A stretch of DNA of 13,699 nucleotides, taken from NCBI GenBank assembly GCA_937957775.1, contig CALFXV010000160.1, positions 1-13,699 of the forward strand, given 5' to 3'. A model generated the notes under the pieces. The model made no database searches. It worked only from the letters and a program-made list of their open reading frames with translations, and was not told the origin of the DNA. The DNA comes from an uncultured Methylotenera sp. Lineage in GTDB: Bacteria; Pseudomonadota; Gammaproteobacteria; Burkholderiales; Methylophilaceae. Shown here piece after piece: positions 1 through 5,939 of this stretch (positions are counted from its first letter, which is position 1; each line of letters starts with the position of its first letter). A program made the position numbers and the translations under genes.

Positions 1-7
1 TTTAGTT

Positions 8-462
8 TCATAATTTAGACCTTATTTGCATAATATTTTTTACCGTCTCACTAATTGACTCTTCAAGGTTAAATCTCAAAGACAAGCCTAGTTCATCTTT
101 AGCCTTTTTAATCGACGAAATATATAGATCAATCTTAGTGCAGGTGGCTGATTGCACTTCTACAGGTATCTGAAAATGTTTTGATAATTCCCTGGCTAAA
201 TCATCAAGAATAATTGCTTGATCTGATTCAACATTGTAACTAGGACAGTCTTTTGAAGCGTGATCCGCAATTGTCATCAACCACTCCACGAGGTCATCCG
301 CATACATATAGCTTCGGTATACTTGGTGCGTCGCTTTTACAAAAATAGGTCTATTATTAAGCACATCACCAATAAAATTGCCTATCGCAAAATGTTGATC
401 TCTTGGGAGCCCTCAGCCGACAAAAAGGCGAAACATCTAGCAATGCTGACATTAAGCCCTTC
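8..462 (-). pseudogene. Remnant of an NAD-dependent epimerase/dehydratase (extended SDR), 3' part only
   Basis: This is the C-terminal half of a nucleotide-sugar epimerase/dehydratase of the extended SDR family, an enzyme type of O-antigen and EPS sugar synthesis. The residues around the junction ([12 protein letters not shown]) and the later [12 protein letters not shown] and YRSYMYADDLVEWL stretches are typical of this family's C-terminal half. The stretches lie in different frames: a T5 run on the minus strand (422-426) marks a frameshift, and a TGA follows at 413-415. From about 412 the frame is open to the TGA at 8-10. The N-terminal Rossmann half with the nucleotide-binding glycines and the usual YxxxK is absent, because the gene is fused to a truncated rfbF at about 455-461. 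An apparent GTG start at 364 is an internal valine codon. It is almost certainly inactive. The exact sugar specificity cannot be told. Confidence 0.8.
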
Positions 463-740
463 CACGACTCAGCATTGTGCTGATGAACTACCATCTTATT
501 ATTTGCAATGTCAAAGGTGACGTCCGACATGTGCAGGAAATAGTTCGCAAAATATTCTTTAATGACATAACCTTTGTAGCCACAGCAAATGACGAAGTCG
601 TTTATACCATGCGCAGAATAGGTTCTCATGGTGTGCCATAGAATAGGCTTACCACCAATCTCAATCATAGGCTTGGGTCGCGTAGACGTTTCTTCACCAA
701 TACGCGTGCTTAAACCACCTGCAAGAATGACTGCCTTCAT
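459..740 (-). pseudogene. rfbF: Truncated glucose-1-phosphate cytidylyltransferase (5' third)
   Basis: The first 94 codons match glucose-1-phosphate cytidylyltransferase, which makes CDP-glucose from CTP and glucose-1-phosphate as the first step to CDP-linked dideoxysugars. The nucleotidyltransferase start [10 protein letters not shown], the [16 protein letters not shown] signature and [14 protein letters not shown] are all present. The family glycine in GGLGTR is serine here (GGLSTR). Similarity ends abruptly after HNAESWK. The remaining ~160 residues of a ~257-residue enzyme are missing, and the frame runs 30 more unrelated codons to a TGA at 366-368. Those bases belong to the epimerase remnant read in other frames, so the two genes were fused by a deletion. 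The fragment keeps the N-terminal nucleotide-binding motif but lacks most of the substrate site, so activity is not expected. It would be transcribed downstream of the MarR-type gene. Confidence 0.85.
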
Positions 741-928
741 AATAGCTTTCCTAAAGTCATATTAACTTTAAAAGCATAGCGTAGATAAAGTACACAGCGC
801 TCGAATTAGTTAGATTAAATTTCAGCATAAAATTTTGATTGTATACCGCCGTAAGTCATTGAATTTATGAACATAGCAGGGTCTATTAACTTGATAGGAT
901 TGATTGTTTTTCAAAGAAGTTAGGCCCG

Positions 929-1288
929 CTATTGCTCGTTCCTAGATGTCTCAGCCACCACTTTCTGCAGCGCCTCGATCTCGGCTTTTAATGCCGCGTA
1001 CTCTTCTTGCTTGCGCTTTAAAAATCGACCAGTCATTGCGATTTTCTCGGTCATGCCCTGCGGAGTCAAAAGGTACGCATAAGCCAGCTTGTTCTCGCTT
1101 GCCTGAAAGCCGCTCATCTTAACCAGGCCCTTGGACACCAGCGCGCGTAGGCAGTAATTGACGCCGCCCAAACTTACGCCTAGGGCCTTAGCCATCTCAC
1201 GTTGATTGATCTCGGGTTGGCTTTCGAGCAGGCTCAGCACACGAAATCGCGTGTCTTCTTGCAATTGTTTTTGGCGGGTTGCGGTCAT
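929..1288 (-). CDS. MarR-type EPS-associated transcriptional regulator
   Basis: A 119-residue winged-helix DNA-binding protein of the short MarR-like type found beside exopolysaccharide clusters. The helix-turn-helix is at about residues 28-52 (NQREMAKALGVSLGGVNYCL), the wing at about 55-75, and a charged heptad-rich helix at 88-113 probably forms a coiled-coil dimer interface. The name rests on resemblance to the EPS-associated MarR group and on context: RfaH gene upstream, sugar-nucleotide gene remnants downstream. I see no Shine-Dalgarno sequence before the ATG; instead an exact ops element ends 16 bases upstream (1305-1317), so RfaH may drive both its transcription and its translation. 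Its targets are unknown. The inverted repeats in its own leader and in the divergent region at 5839-5865 are candidates. Confidence 0.8.
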   Translation of the reverse strand: MTATRQKQLQEDTRFRVLSLLESQPEINQREMAKALGVSLGGVNYCLRALVSKGLVKMSGFQASENKLAYAYLLTPQGMTEKIAMTGRFLKRKQEEYAALKAEIEALQKVVAETSRNEQ

Positions 1289-1304
1289 GGTATCGTTTTA
1301 TTAG

Positions 1305-1317
1305 GCACGCTACCGCC
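1305..1317 (-). promoter_or_regulatory. ops element (RfaH recruitment site)
   Basis: The minus strand reads GGCGGTAGCGTGC, identical to the operon polarity suppressor element that recruits RfaH to paused RNA polymerase in enterobacteria. It lies in the leader of the MarR-type gene, 16 bases before its ATG, and directly downstream of the gene for an RfaH homologue. Upstream bases GGC-T-ACGC (around 1321-1328) can pair with the GCGTGCC end of the element, so an RNA hairpin is also possible. The match is seen directly; function in this organism is inferred. Confidence 0.8.
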
Positions 1318-1382
1318 ATACTGCGTAGCCATCAGTCAGGCGGTTAGTGCATGTTAATTTACAACTTTCTAAACTATGTACA

Positions 1383-1493
1383 AGTTTGAACAACAATAAC
1401 ATAGTTGATATTATTTATTTAGGAATAAAAGCCTTTTTATTGCTGCTTATTAATAGAATCGTCTTGATTGACTAGGTGTAGGTTGTTCAAACT
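1383..1493. repeat. Perfect 12-bp inverted repeat in the rfaH-marR leader
   Basis: AGTTTGAACAAC at 1383-1394 is the exact reverse complement of GTTGTTCAAACT at 1482-1493, with 87 bases between. The whole 1289-1519 intergenic stretch is AT-rich and non-coding. It holds this repeat, a small TCAG/CTGA hairpin just past the rfaH stop (about 1499-1512) and the ops element at its far end. I see no convincing sigma-70 promoter in it. The repeat could be a pair of binding sites for the MarR-type protein encoded next door, or the stem of a long RNA structure. Confidence 0.55.
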
Positions 1494-1519
1494 AAAATAT
1501 CAGTATTACTGACGAGCAA

Positions 1520-2074
1520 TCAACCTATCTTACGTAAACTAGCTGGCGCAATTTGCATGGGGGCCAATTTGCCCATGAGCTCAATTAATACCATGGCCCG
1601 ATTATCGCCACTGGGCATTTGGTAAATTGCTTCCAACCCAGAAAAGGCCCCGCTGCCAATCAACAACCGTTCGCCGGACTCGAATAAACGTTCCGGCGTG
1701 TCGCTCAAAACCTCTTGCTGCCGTAAAAGCAAGTCAATTAAATCGGGGTGCATTTTAGCGGGGCTGCTGCCAAAGGTGACCAAGCCCGACACGCCAATGG
1801 TGGAGCGTATGGGGGCCCAGTTTTGCCCGTGGCGGCCGCGGTCTAGGCAGATGAATAAATAGCGTGGGAAAAGCGGTTCTTCGACCAGATTAAGGCGGCC
1901 GCGGCTTAATTTCTCGAGCATGATCATGGGCAGGAAGCATTGGTAGCCCTGCTGTATTAAGTTGGTTAGGGCGCGCCCCTCTTGGCGCGGCTTGGTGTGG
2001 ATGACGTACCAGGCAAGCGAGGCTTGCTTACTTTGTGGATAGACTATATCGTCCACCGACGGCGCGGCCAGCAT
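1520..2074 (-). CDS. rfaH: RfaH-type transcription antitermination factor (NusG paralogue)
   Basis: A 184-residue specialised NusG paralogue that should bind RNA polymerase at ops sites, suppress pausing and Rho termination, and couple transcription to translation in polysaccharide operons. The NGN domain (about 20-117) starts at WYVIHTKPRQ. CFLPMIMLEKLSRGR and EPLFPRYLF match Escherichia coli RfaH closely, and a KOW-like C-terminal domain covers about 133-184. The two residues of the E. coli fold-switch salt bridge, E48 and R138, have counterparts E66 and R159. E. coli R73, in TRGVSHFV, is isoleucine here (STIGVSGLV). The N-terminus is about 19 residues longer than in E. coli RfaH. The ATG abuts the wzz stop codon with no gap, with a GGGG stretch a few bases upstream, so translation is probably coupled. 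The ops site at 1305-1317 is the obvious target. Confidence 0.9.
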   Translation of the reverse strand: MLAAPSVDDIVYPQSKQASLAWYVIHTKPRQEGRALTNLIQQGYQCFLPMIMLEKLSRGRLNLVEEPLFPRYLFICLDRGRHGQNWAPIRSTIGVSGLVTFGSSPAKMHPDLIDLLLRQQEVLSDTPERLFESGERLLIGSGAFSGLEAIYQMPSGDNRAMVLIELMGKLAPMQIAPASLRKIG

Positions 2075-3292
2075 TTAGGCCCCGCGGCGAAGGTAGCGGC
2101 GGAGCAGGTTCATGCGCTCGGCCGATGCTGGGTCAAGGCTTGCCCGCTCGGAGGCTTCTCTCACGAACGCCAACAACACGCTTAAGAAAAAGGCCATTAG
2201 GGTGGCTAAGATCACAATAAGCGCGCGTTGGGGTTTGGACTTTTGTTCGGGGACCAAGGCCTTGTCCACCACCTGAATTAAGGCGGCCTCCTTGGCCTCA
2301 TCGATCTTAGCGATCTCAAATTGTTTACTTAGAAGTTCGAAGAGGGTTTCTTGGTATTTCACTTCGCGCATTTTACGCAAGTACTCCAAGCCGGTTTCTG
2401 GTAGCTTACCGGTAGGCACCATGATGTCGCCGCGGCCTTGCTGACCGCCACCTTGAACTTTAGCCAATTGTGCGCGCAAGCTTGTGAGGTTCTGCTGCAG
2501 CTTTTGGTAGTCGGGGTTTTGAGGGGTGGCGAAGCTGCCCATGGCCTGCAATTTGACTTCCGCGCCCGTCACCTGCGCACGCAAGTTAGACGCCGCTATG
2601 ATGATGGCTTGACCTTGTGCTTCAAGCTGAATAAGGCCGGTGCGTTCTTGGGTTTGCTTCATGCCTAACTCGGCAGCAGCCAAGTCGTCGCGAGTGGCTT
2701 TGACCTGCTTCTCGAAGAACAGACGCTTGCGTGAGGATTCGGTAACGGCCAAGGTGCTGTTTAGCTTATCCAGTTCCTCCACGTAGGCATTGGCGATGCT
2801 GGCGGCAAACGTTGGGTCTTCGTCGGCGAACTCGATGGTGATGAACCCGTCTTTACCCGATTTAATCTCTGTTGCCTCGGCTAAAGTTTTACGCATGCCC
2901 TCTAGGGTTTTGGCTTCAAACTTTTGTTGCAACTTGAACCGGGCATTGAGCGCATCGGCCACCGTGCGGCTTTTAAGCATGCCGATGTGCAGTTCGTTTG
3001 GGCTTTTAATGCCGGCGGCGCCGCCTGCTAAGCCGGCCAAGCCACCCAATTGGCTCATCAACATGCTGGCCGTGGACTGCCCTTGCTGGGGCGGCAAGAT
3101 CACGGTCTTGGCGGTGTAAATATTGGGCATGATTAGGGAAATCGCTACCGCCAACACAGCCACGGAGGTGGTGAGCTTGATGATAAAGCGGTTGTGTTTG
3201 GCCAAGACCAGCAACAAATCCATCAGGTTGATTTCGTCGTCGTCCTGGTGGGCCGGGCGATTATCTGGTGTTAGGTTGTCTTGATTTTGCAT
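2075..3292 (-). CDS. Wzz/PCP-type polysaccharide chain-length determinant protein
   Basis: A 405-residue inner-membrane polysaccharide co-polymerase that would set chain length and connect synthesis to the outer-membrane exporter. The N-terminal Wzz region (DEINLMDLLLVLAKHNRFI) leads into a first membrane helix at about 37-56. A large periplasmic region follows, with a Gly-rich segment at 81-94 and long charged helices at 180-250 and 300-335. The proline-containing motif VPEQKSKPQRALIV (347-360) runs into a second membrane helix at about 356-377, and a short basic tail ends the protein. No Walker A/B tyrosine-kinase domain is fused, unlike BY-kinase-type co-polymerases. It begins 13 bases after the export-protein stop and ends flush with rfaH, so the three are probably one operon. 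Which polymer it serves is not visible. Confidence 0.9.
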   Translation of the reverse strand: MQNQDNLTPDNRPAHQDDDEINLMDLLLVLAKHNRFIIKLTTSVAVLAVAISLIMPNIYTAKTVILPPQQGQSTASMLMSQLGGLAGLAGGAAGIKSPNELHIGMLKSRTVADALNARFKLQQKFEAKTLEGMRKTLAEATEIKSGKDGFITIEFADEDPTFAASIANAYVEELDKLNSTLAVTESSRKRLFFEKQVKATRDDLAAAELGMKQTQERTGLIQLEAQGQAIIIAASNLRAQVTGAEVKLQAMGSFATPQNPDYQKLQQNLTSLRAQLAKVQGGGQQGRGDIMVPTGKLPETGLEYLRKMREVKYQETLFELLSKQFEIAKIDEAKEAALIQVVDKALVPEQKSKPQRALIVILATLMAFFLSVLLAFVREASERASLDPASAERMNLLRRYLRRGA

Positions 3293-3305
3293 GGCTTAGC
3301 CTTGG

Positions 3306-5672
3306 TTAAAACACGCCTATGGTTTTCATGCTGGCGACGCCAATGGCAAATTGGTAAAAGACCTGCGTCCATTCCAGCAAGCCCTTGGTTAAGTTATACC
3401 GTTCTAGCTTCTCTGGTACCACGATGGTATCGCCTGGCATGGCTTTGCGGCTGCTTAAGCTGCCCTCGCCAAAGATAAAGGTGCCTTGGCGTTTACTGAA
3501 CACCGAGCCATCGGCACGAATCAAGTAAATCTCGCCATCGTCGCCGTCTCGGGTGGCACCACCGGCGCGATTTAGGTAATCGCTAACCGTTTGGCCTTTT
3601 TTATAAATAAAGGCGTTTTGATTGTACACCGTACCCATAACACTCACGGTAGATGGCACTGAAGGTATAAAGAACCGATCGCCGTCTTCCAACACCAGTT
3701 CCGGTAGGTTTTTTAATTCCACGGCGTACTCGGGCATTTCCAACACAATGCGACCGGAGGCTTTGACTTTCTTCATTTTAGCCAGCATCTGATTCTGCGC
3801 TTGCGCTTCAACAAGCGCCGACTCGGCGGCTTCTTTAGACATGGCCGCACTGGAACGTCTGGACGCGGTGCGCTGAATTTCCGCTTCCATCTGCACCAAG
3901 ATTTCGTCCAAACGTTTTTGTTGTAGCTTTCGGGTCGCTTCACGGGTGAATTCGCTACCAATCAAATAAGCTTGTGGCGACACACCCCCAACACGTTCAA
4001 CCAACTGGCGCAAGGTTTCGCCTGGCAGGGTTTGGTAAAGCCCTGGGCTAGCCAATTCGCCTTCTAAAATAACGTAGCTGTTGCGTTTTGCGATGGGCGC
4101 TTGTATGTCATCCTTAGAAAAAAGTGTCACGACGTCACCGGACTGCAACACTAAATTATGCTCCGCATCGCCAGCCATGGCTTTGGCTAAATTAAAAGGA
4201 ATGAGTTTGGTGGTGAGGTCTTTTCTATCCAGGCGCTCAATCGCAGCGTAGTCCCAATTAATCTCTGCTACCTTGCCTGTCACCTGGTTGCGCAACCTCG
4301 ATGCATTTGCATCAACTGAGTTAGCCGGCATGTTTTGGTTTTGATCCGACCAACCGTTGTCATTGGTTTGCGTGGATTGGTTTTGCTTCACCCAATAGCT
4401 GTCGGTTAATAAAGCAGCACGATTGGGAATGATGTCGGTGATCCGCAACCCGTTTTTCCACGGATGTCGACCGGCATGCAAGCCCGCCACGTTACCGCGC
4501 AAGGTCACGGCATTGTCAAAGCCAGCGGAAATGGCGCGCACGGTCACCAAGTCACCGTCTTGCAGGGGTTTAGCCAAGCCTAGGCTGTCTAACATAAACT
4601 CGTCCATCTTACGCACAGTGCGTTGGTGTATGCGCTCGACTGTAACCTTTTGGCCTGCAGCCACGTTGGTTAAGCCGCCGGCTAAATTAAGCAATCCAGC
4701 CAGCGTTTCTTGGTCTTTCAACTCAAAAATGGCTGGCACGTTCACGCTGCCGGACACCGCCGCCATGGCGCCCACTGGCGGAATGTAGATCACGTCGCCC
4801 GATAGCAATTGGACGTCTTTGGATTTGTCGCCTTTAACCAACAAATCGTACATATCAAATTCAGTAATGACTTTATTGCTGCGTTTTAATTGGATATGGC
4901 GCATCGACCCCTTTACTGAAGGCCCCCCGGATGCAAAAATCGCATTAACTAAGGTGCTCAATGAGCTGACCGTATAATTGCCAGGGCGGGCAGCTTGGCC
5001 GACCACGAAGACTTGAATGGATCGCAATTTGCCTAGCGACACGTCCAGCTCAAAGTTTTTAAACATGCGGCCTATGGCAGTTTTTAGATGGGCAGACAGG
5101 TTTTGATAACGCACGCCCACCACGCTTACTTGGCCCACTTTAGGCAAGTTGATCATGCCATTGCGGTCCACCACCACTTTTTGGTTGGCTTCCACTTGTC
5201 CCCAAATGTGCACCAGCAATTCATCGCCTGGGCCTATGGTGTAATCGGGTGTCACCGGAATATTGTTAACTGGTGAAAATGTATCCGGGGCTTTACGGAA
5301 CAATTCGTATCCATACATAGGCAAGGCTTTACCTATGGACTGGGTGACAAAATCCTGAAACTCACTTTTAAATTGAGCGGAATCAGGCGCTGCAATTCGG
5401 TCCTGCAAGGCAGGTTCGCCATTTAGAGGTTTTTCAATGCTGGGTTTTTCGTTTGCGTCTAGGTAGGCTTTTGAGGGGGCATCCAGCTTAACTGCACCAA
5501 CTGCATCGCCTTCGTTAGGAATCTGGCTAAACAGTTCGGGGGACAGAGCCAAGCCACCGCCTGCTTGCGCATGGGATAAAGCCAATCCGCCACCCGCGTG
5601 AACATTAGATGCCAGACTGCTCAACGCGATGAACATAATGATTAAGAGTCTATTAACAGTTGCAGTGTTCAT
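3306..5672 (-). CDS. Polysaccharide export outer-membrane protein with multiple SLBB domains
   Basis: A 788-residue Wza-family protein forming the periplasmic/outer-membrane channel for polysaccharide export. Residues 1-26 are a clean signal peptide ending ASNVHA. The polysaccharide-export domain starts at YTIGPGDELLVHIWGQV (144-160) and runs to about 215. SLBB-like units follow near 219-296, 304-380, 388-517, 533-562 and 676-755, each with a V-x-G-x-V/A...PG or LxSGDxV pattern. A charged helical insert at 573-640 interrupts the fourth unit. The final ~25 residues could be the membrane-spanning helix of a Wza-like barrel. It is about twice the size of Wza (~380 residues). I chose ATG 5672 over an in-frame TTG at 5705 because it gives a proper signal peptide and the TTG lies upstream of the predicted transcription start. 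GGGLALS occurs twice right after the signal peptide. Confidence 0.9.
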   Translation of the reverse strand: MNTATVNRLLIIMFIALSSLASNVHAGGGLALSHAQAGGGLALSPELFSQIPNEGDAVGAVKLDAPSKAYLDANEKPSIEKPLNGEPALQDRIAAPDSAQFKSEFQDFVTQSIGKALPMYGYELFRKAPDTFSPVNNIPVTPDYTIGPGDELLVHIWGQVEANQKVVVDRNGMINLPKVGQVSVVGVRYQNLSAHLKTAIGRMFKNFELDVSLGKLRSIQVFVVGQAARPGNYTVSSLSTLVNAIFASGGPSVKGSMRHIQLKRSNKVITEFDMYDLLVKGDKSKDVQLLSGDVIYIPPVGAMAAVSGSVNVPAIFELKDQETLAGLLNLAGGLTNVAAGQKVTVERIHQRTVRKMDEFMLDSLGLAKPLQDGDLVTVRAISAGFDNAVTLRGNVAGLHAGRHPWKNGLRITDIIPNRAALLTDSYWVKQNQSTQTNDNGWSDQNQNMPANSVDANASRLRNQVTGKVAEINWDYAAIERLDRKDLTTKLIPFNLAKAMAGDAEHNLVLQSGDVVTLFSKDDIQAPIAKRNSYVILEGELASPGLYQTLPGETLRQLVERVGGVSPQAYLIGSEFTREATRKLQQKRLDEILVQMEAEIQRTASRRSSAAMSKEAAESALVEAQAQNQMLAKMKKVKASGRIVLEMPEYAVELKNLPELVLEDGDRFFIPSVPSTVSVMGTVYNQNAFIYKKGQTVSDYLNRAGGATRDGDDGEIYLIRADGSVFSKRQGTFIFGEGSLSSRKAMPGDTIVVPEKLERYNLTKGLLEWTQVFYQFAIGVASMKTIGVF

Positions 5673-5705
5673 GTTTGCGTTATTACCGGATTTTTCAGGT
5701 GACAA

Positions 5706-5714
5706 ATTCTAGCA
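5706..5714 (-). promoter_or_regulatory. Candidate extended -10 promoter of the export-wzz-rfaH operon
   Basis: The minus strand reads TGCTAGAAT, fitting the extended -10 form TGnTATAAT with one mismatch in the hexamer. No good -35 hexamer lies 17 bases upstream, which an extended -10 can tolerate. Transcription would start near 5699, about 27 bases before the chosen ATG at 5672. This is a pattern match only. Confidence 0.4.
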
Positions 5715-5838
5715 GAAAAACTTCAATCCACTAAATGCACTCTGTCACACTCGCTTAACTGGAAAAAGGGAATCTGCTCCATGGATAATTAAAAGTCGAT
5801 GTTAATCAATTTGAAAATTGCGTTTATCTTTACATTTC

Positions 5839-5865
5839 AATTAAGTATCATAATGAAACTTAATT
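5839..5865. promoter_or_regulatory. Dyad (possible operator) in the divergent control region
   Basis: AATTAAGT (5839-5846) and ACTTAATT (5858-5865) form a perfect 8-bp inverted repeat with an 11-bp spacer, so the half-site centres are about two helical turns apart. It sits in the 5673-5939 region between the divergent export operon and the GT4 gene. That size and spacing suit a dimeric regulator. An overlapping near-palindrome CTTAATTTAAG follows at 5859-5869. The surroundings are very AT-rich, so chance is a real alternative. Confidence 0.4.
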
Positions 5866-5904
5866 TAAGCTAAAAATCGCAATTAAAAAACCTATTCCAA
5901 TGCC

Positions 5905-5910
5905 TATAAC
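5905..5910 (+). promoter_or_regulatory. Candidate -10 box for the GT4 gene
   Basis: TATAAC sits 29 bases before the ATG at 5940, giving a leader of roughly 23 bases. The hexamer at the -35 distance (ATTAAA) is weak. No Shine-Dalgarno sequence is visible before the ATG, only T-rich tracts. This is the best plus-strand candidate in the intergenic region, with little support. Confidence 0.25.
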
Positions 5911-5939
5911 CACGATGATTTTTTCATATCTTTTTTTGC

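Noticed and set aside
260..520. Plus-strand open frame opposite the epimerase/rfbF remnants
   Set aside because: It is antisense to recognisable protein remnants and its product has no family features.
844..850. Second GGCGGTA on the minus strand, between the MarR-type gene and the rfbF remnant
   Set aside because: It reads GGCGGTATAC and lacks the G and following bases of the ops core (GGCGGTAG), so it is probably chance.
2075..3292. Fused tyrosine kinase in the Wzz-like protein
   Set aside because: No Walker A/B motifs or tyrosine cluster follow the second membrane helix; the protein ends about 28 residues later.
5673..5705. TTG start giving an export protein 11 residues longer
   Set aside because: It adds MSPEKSGNNAN before a good signal peptide, lacks a ribosome-binding site and lies upstream of the likely transcription start.
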